NCBI GenBank assembly: GCA_020435865.1
Contig: JAGQYZ010000014.1
Span: 1 to 10,183 of the forward strand
Direction: 5' to 3'
DNA: 10,183 nucleotides
Origin: Aequorivita sp.
GTDB taxonomy: Bacteria; Bacteroidota; Bacteroidia; Flavobacteriales; Flavobacteriaceae
Shown here: positions 1 to 6,102 of the stretch, piece by piece
Position numbering within the stretch: position 1 is the first letter of the stretch
Layout of the letters: the number at the start of each line of letters is the position of its first letter
Made by a program: the position numbers and the translations under genes
The notes under the pieces: model-generated
Told to the model about the DNA's origin: nothing
Seen by the model: only the letters and a program-made list of their open reading frames with translations
Database searches by the model: none

Positions 1-55
1 TAGAATTGCCATTAAATCAGCTTTGTATAAAAATAAAAACTTGGTTAGATAATTT

Positions 56-604
56 TCACAATGACGATTCAATAATCCTAAAAGGATAAGCCTCTTGCAT
101 TTTTTTAAGTTCCTGGTCTGTGATTTTTATAGCTGTGGTTTTTAAAACTTCAGACACATAATTTTCCCGCAATTCAAAATATGCCTTTGCAATTTCATCC
201 TGAACAATAATAAAACTTTTGTAAGGTGCTTCGCGATGTATTGATAAGGAAATTGAAGCTTTTTTCGGATTATCTGATGCTGCTAAAAATTTTTTACCCT
301 TACAATACGAACAGGATTTATCAGCATTATTATCAATAAAATCTTTTATTGCATCCTTTAATTCTTCAATATTGGTAGGTGTTTCATTTGCTAAGATTTC
401 ACTTTTTTCATTCACTCGAATGCTAAAAATGTTATTTTTCTTTAGTGGAATGTTACAGTCTGCACCTGGCGGACATGGTTGTGGAAGATCTCTTGCAATT
501 CCTTTGTCATTAGGAATCATGGAGGTAACTAAAAAGAAAATTAATAGTAAAAATGCGATATCGGCCATACTTCCGGCGTTAACGGTGGGCATAGAATTTC
601 TCAT
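56..604 (-). CDS. exbD: ExbD/TolR-family biopolymer transport protein
   Basis: Inner-membrane subunit of a proton-driven ExbB-ExbD motor that energises TonB-dependent outer-membrane transport. From the ATG at 604 the protein has a short N-terminus with the motif TVNAGSMADIAF, then one transmembrane helix (about residues 14-30) carrying the conserved membrane Asp (residue 15), then a periplasmic domain. The open frame reaches further upstream to a GTG at 655, preceded by an in-frame TAA. I prefer the ATG because ExbD proteins of this type have only a few residues before the NAGSMADIAF block; the GTG would add 17 residues. The periplasmic part is long for ExbD and holds a CSYC pair plus two more cysteines near the membrane; from memory, similar cysteine-bearing inserts occur in flavobacterial ExbD, so this is probably a lineage trait. 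No exbB lies in the window; partners may lie to the left. It is divergent from the Crp-type gene. Family call is secure; the start is less so. Confidence 0.9.
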   Translation of the reverse strand: MRNSMPTVNAGSMADIAFLLLIFFLVTSMIPNDKGIARDLPQPCPPGADCNIPLKKNNIFSIRVNEKSEILANETPTNIEELKDAIKDFIDNNADKSCSYCKGKKFLAASDNPKKASISLSIHREAPYKSFIIVQDEIAKAYFELRENYVSEVLKTTAIKITDQELKKMQEAYPFRIIESSL

Positions 605-682
605 AATTGAAAATGGTTTAGTGTTCACTTTTTCTGAAAACAAAAAAAGTGCCACAGTTTATTTCCATTCAGAAATGCGTTT

Positions 683-713
683 CAAAAGAATAGTTTAATT
701 TAGAAGTTCAAAA
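683..713 (-). promoter_or_regulatory. weak candidate promoter for exbD
   Basis: On the minus strand a TTTTG (713-709) is followed after 18 bases by TTCTTTTG (690-683). This matches the Bacteroidota -33/-7 pattern (TTTG, about 17-23 bases, TAnnTTTG) except for T instead of A at the second -7 base. It lies just ahead of both possible exbD starts. It is a short, degenerate match in AT-rich DNA, so the call is weak. Confidence 0.25.
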
Positions 714-720
714 TTTTAAA

Positions 721-1335
721 ATGATAAATAACGAAACTATAAATCCAAAAGATTTCACTTCCTATTTAATGAAAACCGTTGGTTTACCTGAAGCAGAAGC
801 AGAGCAATTATCTTTTCCGCTAAAGCGAATGCGTTATGAAAAAGGAAGTATTCTTTTAAAAAAAGGAGAAAGATGTAACCATTCCTTTTTTGTTGAAAAA
901 GGTTTGTTGAGATCCTTTATGCTCGATGAAAGTGGAAAGGAGCAAGTTATCCAGTTTGCACCTGAAAATTGGTTTATTGTAGATAGAAGCACTGTATATT
1001 TTAGTGATCCATCAGAAAGTTATATTGAAGCCATTGAAGATTCTGAAGTGGTTTTTATTAACGAAGATTTTATGTGCCATGCAGCTGAAGTAAGCCCAAT
1101 TTTTGGTCGCTACAATGATAAATTATTGCACAACCATATAAGGCAAATGCAGAAACGCATCAATCTTTTGCTTGGTGCCACAGCAGAAAAACGCTATTTG
1201 AGTTTTATTGAGATGTATCCAGACTTATTGCTTCGCGTACCACAATGGATGATTGCTTCCTATTTGGGCATTACACCCGAAAGCCTTAGTCGCGTTCGAA
1301 AAGAACTTGCACATAAAAATTTTAAACCGAGTTGA
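721..1335 (+). CDS. Crp/Fnr-family transcriptional regulator
   Basis: A 204-residue DNA-binding regulator of the Crp/Fnr superfamily. Residues about 30-120 form the cyclic-nucleotide-binding-type beta barrel (for example KGSILLKKGE and FFVEKGLLRSF), followed by a long dimerisation helix (about 128-150). Residues about 172-195 are the C-terminal winged helix-turn-helix (RVPQWMIASYLGITPESLSR). The phosphate-binding signature of cAMP-binding Crp is not recognisable, and only two cysteines (C52, C119) are present, so neither cAMP binding nor an FNR-type iron-sulfur cluster is supported. Many Bacteroidota carry such single-domain Crp-like proteins with unknown ligands. It is divergent from exbD with only a short gap, and convergent with the pirin gene. 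Its targets cannot be read from the sequence; neighbours such as pirin/YceI are possible but unproven. Confidence 0.9.
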   Translation: MINNETINPKDFTSYLMKTVGLPEAEAEQLSFPLKRMRYEKGSILLKKGERCNHSFFVEKGLLRSFMLDESGKEQVIQFAPENWFIVDRSTVYFSDPSESYIEAIEDSEVVFINEDFMCHAAEVSPIFGRYNDKLLHNHIRQMQKRINLLLGATAEKRYLSFIEMYPDLLLRVPQWMIASYLGITPESLSRVRKELAHKNFKPS

Positions 1336-1355
1336 AAAAATTGCCTCATCAAGCA

Positions 1356-1406
1356 CAATCAAAACCTTTCTTTTTGAATATTTTTCAAAAAGAAAGGTTT
1401 TGATTG
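1356..1406. terminator. long perfect hairpin between convergent genes
   Basis: A 23-bp perfect inverted repeat (arms 1356-1378 and 1384-1406) with a 5-base TATTT loop lies between the ends of the Crp-type gene (plus) and the pirin gene (minus). The AAAAAG/CTTTTT run near the loop is part of the stem. No T-tract directly follows either arm; the nearest plus-strand T run is at 1429-1436. It most likely serves as a bidirectional terminator or 3' end stabiliser. Confidence 0.65.
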
Positions 1407-1434
1407 CACTGAATTGACATTTAATACATTTTTT

Positions 1435-2310
1435 TTATTCCAAATAACCAAACTTTCCCATGTTGAAATCGCTTATTGCTTGAATAATTTCAGCTCTAGT
1501 ATTCATTACGAATGGTCCTTGTGCTGCAATCGGTTCGTTTATGGGCTCCCCGCTAAGTATTAAAACTACTGCGTTTTCAGTTGCTTCAACAGTAAATTCT
1601 TCACCTTCGTTTTTAAAAAGTCCAAGACCATCTGTTTTTATTTCATCGGTAGCATTCACTTTTATACTTCCTTCAACCACCAAAACCGCTGTGTTGTAAT
1701 TTTCAGGAAAGCTAAAAGCTGCTTTTCCACCTTTGTTTAGTTTAGCATTTAGCAAGTGAACTGGTGTAAACGTAGATGCTGAACCTTTTTTACCATTATA
1801 TTCTCCAGCAATAATTTCAATGAAACCTGAATTATCAGGAAGTGCTACTTTTTTCATTTCGGCATTCGTTATGCCTTGATATTTTGGAGCACTCATTTTG
1901 TCTTTTGCTGGAAGGTTTACCCATAATTGTACCATTTGAAAATCGCCACCTGCTTTACTGAAATTTTTTTCATGATATTCTTTGTGAAGAATGCCAGAAG
2001 CCGCAGTCATCCACTGTACATCACCTTCTTCAATAACACCGCTATTTCCTGCACTGTCGTGGTGAGCAACTTTACCATTGTAAGCAATTGTTACCGTTTC
2101 AAAACCACGGTGCGGATGCACATCAACGCCACGTGGTTTATCTGTAGGAGGAAAGTAAAATTTGCTATTATAGTCCATCAATAAAAAAGGATCCATTCGT
2201 TCAAAACCTACTCCCAAACCTGAGGGAATATAATTGTGAACCCTAAAACCATCTCCGACCATATGTGGCGGTGGTGGTGTTAAAACGCGTTCTATTTGTT
2301 TTGTTTTCAT
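1435..2310 (-). CDS. pirin family protein
   Basis: A 291-residue bicupin of the pirin family, predicted cytosolic (no signal peptide). The N-terminal cupin carries the four metal ligands expected from human pirin and E. coli YhhW: H65 and H67 in VHPHRGFETV, and H109 and E111 in SGILHKEYHE. The block EEGDVQWMTAASGILH is diagnostic. The C-terminal half (about 165-285) is the Pirin_C cupin, ending in a typical GPFVMNTRAEIIQA segment. Some family members have quercetin 2,3-dioxygenase activity and others are regulators or stress proteins, so the metal site is predicted but the substrate is not. It starts 9 bases after the yceI stop on the same strand, so the two are almost certainly co-transcribed. 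The length is normal and nothing is broken. Confidence 0.93.
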   Translation of the reverse strand: MKTKQIERVLTPPPPHMVGDGFRVHNYIPSGLGVGFERMDPFLLMDYNSKFYFPPTDKPRGVDVHPHRGFETVTIAYNGKVAHHDSAGNSGVIEEGDVQWMTAASGILHKEYHEKNFSKAGGDFQMVQLWVNLPAKDKMSAPKYQGITNAEMKKVALPDNSGFIEIIAGEYNGKKGSASTFTPVHLLNAKLNKGGKAAFSFPENYNTAVLVVEGSIKVNATDEIKTDGLGLFKNEGEEFTVEATENAVVLILSGEPINEPIAAQGPFVMNTRAEIIQAISDFNMGKFGYLE

Positions 2311-2319
2311 GGTAAAAAA

Positions 2320-2841
2320 TTATTGTTTGATAAACTGAAGTGAAGCAACCAATTTCACTTTGTCGCTTACAACAACACTTCCGGCTTCAGTTACGGCGTT
2401 CCAGGTTAAACCGAAATCTTTTCGATTTATTTGCCCTTCAAACTCGAAGCCAGCTTTGGTCTGGCCGTAGGGGTCTACCGCGGTTCCGTTATATTCGGCG
2501 TCAAGAATAATTTCTTTGGTCACGCCTTTTATAGTTAAATCGCCTACCATTTTTTCACCATCAAATGATTTTGAAGTAAATGTAAGTTTTGGAAATTCGT
2601 TTGCTCCAAAAAAGTCATCACTTTTTAAATGGTTGTCGCGGTCTTTGTTGTTTGTATTTATTGAATCAATTTCAGCAGAAAAAGAAAAGTTGCCGTTTTT
2701 GAAATTTTCATCAGTTGTTTCTACAGTTCCACTAAATTTTTCAAAATCGCCTGTTACTGTAGAAATCATCATATGTTTTACCTTAAAATTGATTTCTGAA
2801 TGAGTAGTATCAATATTCCAAACTGTTTTTGCATTGTCCAT
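2320..2841 (-). CDS. YceI-family lipid-binding-fold protein
   Basis: A 173-residue protein covering the whole YceI domain, an extended lipocalin-like barrel that binds isoprenoid or other amphipathic molecules in characterised members. Visible marks are the opening WNIDTTHSEINFKVKH, the central block RDNHLKSDDFFGANEFPKLTF (residues about 68-88), the strand MVGDLTIKGVTKEI, and the closing NRKDFGLTWN. It begins directly with the domain and lacks a signal peptide, unlike the periplasmic E. coli protein, so it is predicted to be cytoplasmic. It is the upstream partner of the pirin gene, with a Bacteroidota-type promoter element ahead of it. The role is unknown; pairing with pirin suggests a stress or small-molecule function, which is inference. 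Confidence 0.92.
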   Translation of the reverse strand: MDNAKTVWNIDTTHSEINFKVKHMMISTVTGDFEKFSGTVETTDENFKNGNFSFSAEIDSINTNNKDRDNHLKSDDFFGANEFPKLTFTSKSFDGEKMVGDLTIKGVTKEIILDAEYNGTAVDPYGQTKAGFEFEGQINRKDFGLTWNAVTEAGSVVVSDKVKLVASLQFIKQ

Positions 2842-2875
2842 AGCTATAATTTTTTTAGTTTAATTATTTATAGGA

Positions 2876-2883
2876 CAAAATTA
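2876..2883 (-). promoter_or_regulatory. -7 element for yceI-pirin
   Basis: The minus-strand sequence TAATTTTG matches the Bacteroidota -7 consensus TAnnTTTG exactly and lies 34 bases before the yceI start codon. A clean TTTG at -33 is not visible, so upstream support is missing. It would let yceI-pirin be transcribed apart from the glutaredoxin-like gene upstream, although no terminator separates them. Confidence 0.45.
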
Positions 2884-2945
2884 AGATGTGTAACAGACTC
2901 TTACATTGATGTATGATAAGAAATTAAAGAATACCGAAATTGAAA

Positions 2946-3557
2946 TTATTTATTCAATTCCTCCAATAACTGGTCATAATTTTCAATTTTTACGTGAAGC
3001 ACACCCCCTAAACTGATAATTGGGGTAGTAACAGAATCAATTTTCACTGTTGTGTTTTCGAAGGCTGGAGCCAGTTGCTCTTTTAATTCAGGCTTTTCAG
3101 AAAAGCTATAGGAAGTGTATAAATAATAACTTTTGTCTAAATCTGAAACAAGGCTATCACAAAGGATACAATTTTCAGGTATGTATAAAATAATTTTTTT
3201 TCGGGGATCAATTTTAATGGGTTCAGATTCCCTTCGCAGTGCACGTCGGGAAAGGCTATCACTTACTTTTAGTTCGTAGGTGTAATTAGCTCTTTTCCCC
3301 CTCTCAACAATTAAATTGGCAAGCATAACTTTTGATGCTGCAGGAACACGAACCGCTCGTGGCACACTTTTGCTTTGGCGAAAATTGGTTCCTTCAACAG
3401 TTATGGTAACGTCCAGATCTTGTTCGTTTTTGTTTAGGGCATAAAGAAAGAGACGGTTGGCCTTTGCTTCATCAACAATCTCAATGGGTCTTTCTTGTGA
3501 AAAAAGAGGCGCGCAGTTTAAGAAAATAATAAATATGAAGAGTGCTTTTTTGAACAT
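2946..3557 (-). CDS. exported glutaredoxin-like protein with N-terminal beta-rich domain
   Basis: A 203-residue protein with a signal peptide (residues about 1-20, KK then a hydrophobic stretch ending APLFSQ). Residues about 25-118 look like a beta-sandwich domain, rich in alternating hydrophobic strands, that I cannot name. From about 120 the pattern fits a glutaredoxin/thioredoxin fold: the strand KIILYIPENC, a CxxC site (C130-I-L-C133), the TTPI segment with the expected cis-proline (P179) and GG turn, and a final helix (ENYDQLLEELNK). It is predicted to act in the periplasm as a thiol-disulfide or electron-transfer protein; the fold call is from motif spacing only. It diverges from msrA and lies upstream of yceI on the same strand, which suggests a redox-repair context. 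A TATCTTCG on the minus strand (3587-3580) could be its -7 element, with one mismatch. The substrate is not known. Confidence 0.75.
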   Translation of the reverse strand: MFKKALFIFIIFLNCAPLFSQERPIEIVDEAKANRLFLYALNKNEQDLDVTITVEGTNFRQSKSVPRAVRVPAASKVMLANLIVERGKRANYTYELKVSDSLSRRALRRESEPIKIDPRKKIILYIPENCILCDSLVSDLDKSYYLYTSYSFSEKPELKEQLAPAFENTTVKIDSVTTPIISLGGVLHVKIENYDQLLEELNK

Positions 3558-3676
3558 TTGAAAAGGTTTTATATTCTTTCGAAGATATAAATTTTAGAAA
3601 GATTTAAAAAAATAATGGCAAAGAAACCTGAAATAGCTTTAACAATACTTTATAAAGCTAAAGAAAGACAGTGAGT

Positions 3677-3684
3677 ATCTTTGG
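3677..3684 (+). promoter_or_regulatory. -7 element for msrA
   Basis: TATCTTTG matches the Bacteroidota -7 consensus TAnnTTTG exactly. It lies 19 bases before the msrA ATG and is followed by an A-rich leader typical of the group. The -33 region has only CTTTA-like sequence at about 3648-3652, so the upstream half is poor. Confidence 0.55.
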
Positions 3685-3703
3685 GTTATAAATTTAAAAA
3701 AAA

Positions 3704-4243
3704 ATGGAAAACAAAAATATTGAACAGATGATTGTAGGTGGAGGCTGTTTCTGGTGCACCGAAGCGGTTTTTAATCAAGTAAAGGGCGTTGAAAAAGTGG
3801 TTTCGGGCTATTCGGGCGGTAGTGTGCCGGGTACGCCAACCTATCGTGAGGTATGCTCTGGCCTTACGGGTCATGCTGAAGTAGTGCAAATAACCTTTGA
3901 CCCAACAGTAGTTTCTTTTGAGGATTTGCTCATTATTTTTATGACCAGTCATGACCCCACAACCTTGAATAGACAAGGGGCGGATAGCGGCACTCAATAT
4001 CGCTCTGTTATTTTTTATCAAAATGAAAAGCAGAAAATGATAGCTGAAACTGTGCTTCTTGAAATGAAACCCTATTATGAAAGTCCGATTGTAACCGAGT
4101 TAAGTCCATTAGAAAAATTCTACCCTGCTGAAAAATACCATCAAGATTATTATGAGAATAATCAGTCACAAGGGTACTGCACTGCGGTCATTTCTCCTAA
4201 ACTTGCAAGACTTCGAGAAATGCATGCTGCTAGATTGAAGTGA
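3704..4243 (+). CDS. msrA: peptide-methionine (S)-S-oxide reductase MsrA
   Basis: Repairs methionine-S-sulfoxide in proteins and free methionine with electrons from thioredoxin or a similar donor. The 179-residue protein spans the whole MsrA domain. The active-site block GGGCFWCTE places the catalytic cysteine at C15, with C18 beside it. Other family marks are [51 protein letters not shown] and [11 protein letters not shown]-terminal cysteine (C159 in QGYC) is the likely resolving residue. There is no signal peptide, so it is cytoplasmic, unlike the neighbouring MsrB. The ATG is chosen because the active-site block starts about 10 residues later and the promoter element lies just upstream. 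It is followed by msrB on the same strand after a 101-base gap with no clear terminator, so the two could share a transcript. Confidence 0.97.
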   Translation: MENKNIEQMIVGGGCFWCTEAVFNQVKGVEKVVSGYSGGSVPGTPTYREVCSGLTGHAEVVQITFDPTVVSFEDLLIIFMTSHDPTTLNRQGADSGTQYRSVIFYQNEKQKMIAETVLLEMKPYYESPIVTELSPLEKFYPAEKYHQDYYENNQSQGYCTAVISPKLARLREMHAARLK

Positions 4244-4344
4244 TAATTTTTATGTTTTCTTTAAGTTAGTTTTCTAAAACCATCCCGACTTAGTTATCGT
4301 ATATTTTATAGACACAAAAAATATTTTTCTCAAAAATCGAAACT

Positions 4345-4872
4345 ATGCAATCTTATTTTTCAAAAATAATTACACTATCATTAGTTTTAATGGTTGGACT
4401 TACAGAGGTTTCCTGCCAAAATAAACAAGAAAAGAATTCCGAAACAAAAGGAAATACTTCAATAGAAATGGATGTTAAGTTTCCTCAAGCAAAATCAAAC
4501 GCTGAGTGGCAAAAGAAGCTTACGAAAGAGCAATTTGAAATAATGGTGAAAAAGGGAACAGAGCCGCCTTTCAACAATAAATACTTTAATAACCATGAAA
4601 AAGGTATTTATGTAAGTGCAGCTACTGGTGAGCCTTTATTCAGTAGTGAAGACAAATTTGATTCTGGCACTGGATGGCCATCATTTACGAAACCAATTAA
4701 TGATGATGCGGTAATTTGGGTAAAAGACAACAGTCTCGGCATGACTCGCGATGAAGTAATTGAAAAATCTACTGGTTTACATTTAGGACATGTATTTAAT
4801 GATGGACCAAAGCCTACAGGGCTTAGATATTGTATAAATTCAGCGGCGTTGAAATTTATAAAGCATGACTAA
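4345..4872 (+). CDS. msrB: peptide-methionine (R)-S-oxide reductase MsrB, predicted lipoprotein
   Basis: Reduces methionine-R-sulfoxide in proteins, here probably in the cell envelope. Residues 1-23 form a signal sequence ending at TEVSC; C24 is the likely lipidated cysteine, although Glu at -3 is unusual for a lipobox. A polar linker (25-50) leads to a complete MsrB domain: LTKEQFEIMVKKGTEPPF, FDSGTGWPSF (104-113), LHLGHVFNDGPKPTG, and the catalytic site RYCINSAAL with C163. The two CxxC zinc pairs found in E. coli MsrB are absent (YVSAATGEPLF and IEKSTGLHLGH instead), so this is the zinc-free form. The recycling cysteine, 54 residues before the catalytic one in the Neisseria/E. coli numbering, is Thr (T109). 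C163 is therefore the only cysteine in the mature domain. An external thiol donor is required; see the exported glutaredoxin-like gene nearby. A TATATTTT at 4300-4307 may be a separate weak -7 element. Confidence 0.95.
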   Translation: MQSYFSKIITLSLVLMVGLTEVSCQNKQEKNSETKGNTSIEMDVKFPQAKSNAEWQKKLTKEQFEIMVKKGTEPPFNNKYFNNHEKGIYVSAATGEPLFSSEDKFDSGTGWPSFTKPINDDAVIWVKDNSLGMTRDEVIEKSTGLHLGHVFNDGPKPTGLRYCINSAALKFIKHD

Positions 4873-4899
4873 AAACTCTCCAATTTTTGTTATGTTTAG

Positions 4900-4924
4900 A
4901 AAACCTCTTTCGAGAGGTTTTTTT
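4900..4924 (+). terminator. intrinsic terminator of msrB (UUCG loop)
   Basis: A 9-bp stem (4900-4908 with 4913-4921, core ACCTCT/AGAGGT) is closed by a TTCG tetraloop and runs directly into a T-tract. This is a textbook Rho-independent terminator 27 bases after the msrB stop codon. Confidence 0.88.
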
Positions 4925-5003
4925 CATATACTAACTTTGGTTTTTTATGCTAAAAATAAAATTAGTTTAACCCTTTTTATGATTTTAACTATTTAATTTA
5001 CTA

Positions 5004-5011
5004 TACCTTTG
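5004..5011 (+). promoter_or_regulatory. -7 element for the cold-shock gene or a leader RNA
   Basis: TACCTTTG matches TAnnTTTG exactly. Transcription would begin at about 5017-5020, giving a leader of roughly 115 bases before the ATG at 5135. The -33 region (around 4980) has only ATTTTA-like sequence. The rest of 4925-5003 is AT-rich, with nothing else I can recognise. Confidence 0.5.
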
Positions 5012-5085
5012 TAGCATTAAGATGAGCAATATTTAAAATCCAGCTAGGTAAACCAATAAGATTACAAATCACATATAACTAATTC

Positions 5086-5119
5086 AAAAGTCATCTGCCC
5101 ATCGTGGATGGCTTTTTTT
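5086..5119 (+). terminator. terminator-like hairpin in the leader of the cold-shock gene (candidate attenuator)
   Basis: Arms 5086-5095 (AAAAGTCATC) and 5107-5116 (GATGGCTTTT) pair over 10 bp with one G-U pair and an 11-base loop, and the right arm continues into seven Ts (5113-5119). It ends 15 bases before the start codon of the downstream gene and after the -7 element at 5004-5011. It either ends a short RNA or attenuates the gene. A segment at 5020-5025 (AGATGA) is complementary to 5091-5096 (TCATCT) in the left arm and could act as an antiterminator. Confidence 0.55.
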
Positions 5120-5134
5120 ATTCAAAAAATAAAA

Positions 5135-5581
5135 ATGGCAAAATCGCAGCAAACATACAGTAAGAAGGAAAAGGAAAAAGCTAAGCTAAAAAAGCGTGAA
5201 GAAAAGCAAAAGAAGAAAGAAGCTCGAAAAGCTGAAAAAACTCCCGGTATTGATTTTGTTTACGTTGACCATAATGGCAATTTGGTAGATACCCCTCCAG
5301 ATCCATCTTTAAAAGTAGAAATTGAGACTGAAGATATAGTTTTAGGTATTCCGCCAAAAGAAGAGGGTGAACGAGAAGCTTTTGATCCTGTGCGAAAAGG
5401 AACGGTTTCTTTCTATGATTCTTCCAAAGGTTTCGGCTTTATTATAGACAACGAAAACAATGAAAAATACTTCACGCATGTTAGCGGCATCATTGATGAA
5501 ATTGTTGAAAACGATATTGTTTCTTTTGAGCTAGAAAAAGGCCAACGCGGTATGAATGCCGTTAAGGTCACAAAAATCTAA
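5135..5581 (+). CDS. cold-shock-domain protein with lysine-rich N-terminal extension
   Basis: A nucleic-acid-binding protein of 148 residues, about twice the length of a minimal Csp. Residues 1-36 are highly basic (MAKSQQTYSKKEKEKAK and onward, with almost no hydrophobic residues). Residues 37-82 are an acidic linker with VDHNGNLVDTPPDPS. The C-terminal cold-shock domain (about 87-148) has RNP1-like KGFGFI, RNP2-like YFTHVS and the closing strand NAVKVTKI. This arrangement is recognisable from other Flavobacteriia. An in-frame ATG nine codons upstream (5108) is rejected: it lies inside the leader hairpin, and the ATG at 5135 has the A-rich leader and the typical MAKSQQT start. It is probably an RNA chaperone in the cytoplasm. 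The leader hairpin suggests control at the level of termination, possibly by temperature or by cold-shock proteins themselves, which is inference. Confidence 0.92.
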   Translation: MAKSQQTYSKKEKEKAKLKKREEKQKKKEARKAEKTPGIDFVYVDHNGNLVDTPPDPSLKVEIETEDIVLGIPPKEEGEREAFDPVRKGTVSFYDSSKGFGFIIDNENNEKYFTHVSGIIDEIVENDIVSFELEKGQRGMNAVKVTKI

Positions 5582-5592
5582 ATAAATGTTAT

Positions 5593-5636
5593 TATACAAC
5601 AAAAAATCCCGCATTTAGCGGGATTTTTCTTGTATA
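5593..5636. terminator. bidirectional intrinsic terminator
   Basis: An 11-bp perfect stem (5602-5612 with 5618-5628, core ATCCCGC/GCGGGAT) with an ATTTA loop is flanked by A and T runs on both sides. A further 7-bp outer stem (TATACAA 5593-5599 with TTGTATA 5630-5636) extends it. It lies between the convergent cold-shock and YtxH-like genes and can end transcription from either side. Confidence 0.88.
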
Positions 5637-5654
5637 TAAGATTTTCTGCTAATA

Positions 5655-5888
5655 TTAACTAGCAATATCGTTTGCCTCTTTTTTGGCAGCATTTTTAAGC
5701 TGCTCATACTTTTCTGAAATAGTATCTTGTACTTCCACAGCTTTTTCTTTTATTTTATTGCCAGTTTCGTTTGCTTTGTCTTTAATTTTTTGTTTTTCTT
5801 CCGGCGACATATTTTTGTATTTCCAAAATGCAAATGCACCAGCTGCTACTCCTAGCAGTGCCAATATCCCTTTTCCTTTATTGTTCAT
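5655..5888 (-). CDS. small YtxH-like membrane-anchored protein
   Basis: A 77-residue protein with one N-terminal hydrophobic helix (about residues 8-24, ILALLGVAAGAFAFWKY) followed by a strongly charged, Lys/Glu-rich, probably helical tail (MSPEEKQKIKDKANETGNK and onward). The layout of a short anchor plus a helical charged tail resembles YtxH-domain and similar general-stress proteins, but the match is by architecture only and no catalytic motif is present. The ATG sits behind an A-rich leader. A TATCTTTA on the minus strand around 5916-5909 is a near match to the -7 consensus. It ends at the shared bidirectional terminator and appears monocistronic. Function unknown. Confidence 0.78.
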   Translation of the reverse strand: MNNKGKGILALLGVAAGAFAFWKYKNMSPEEKQKIKDKANETGNKIKEKAVEVQDTISEKYEQLKNAAKKEANDIAS

Positions 5889-6021
5889 GTTGTTTTTTTT
5901 AAATTTATATAAAGATAGGGCTTTGGTACCCTTCCTATATAATTTTGAAGTGACTTTAATATTTATTTAATACTAAAAGCAGTAATTTTAAAAAGGATTC
6001 CCAATTTTTTCATACAAAAGG

Positions 6022-6055
6022 TTTTGCAATTTAGTTTTAGGCATATATATCTTTT
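6022..6055 (+). promoter_or_regulatory. candidate promoter of the secreted Asp-box protein
   Basis: TTTTG (6022-6026) is followed after 21 bases by TATCTTTT (6048-6055), matching the Bacteroidota -33/-7 layout except for the last -7 base (T for G). It lies 47 bases before the ATG. The remainder of the 5889-6102 gap is AT-rich with no other recognisable element. Confidence 0.4.
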
Positions 6056-6102
6056 CTAATCAAATTATTGTAATTTTAAAAGCATTTCATAATTTTTCAA
6101 AA

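Noticed and set aside
372..698. Open frame on the plus strand opposite exbD
   Set aside because: It is the antisense of a clear ExbD coding sequence and shows no family motif of its own.
3686..4021. Open frame on the minus strand over the msrA start
   Set aside because: It lies antisense to MsrA active-site coding sequence, and its translation has no coherent domain.
5108..5134. Upstream ATG adding nine residues to the cold-shock protein
   Set aside because: It falls within the right arm of the leader hairpin, and the added residues do not resemble the family's N-terminus.
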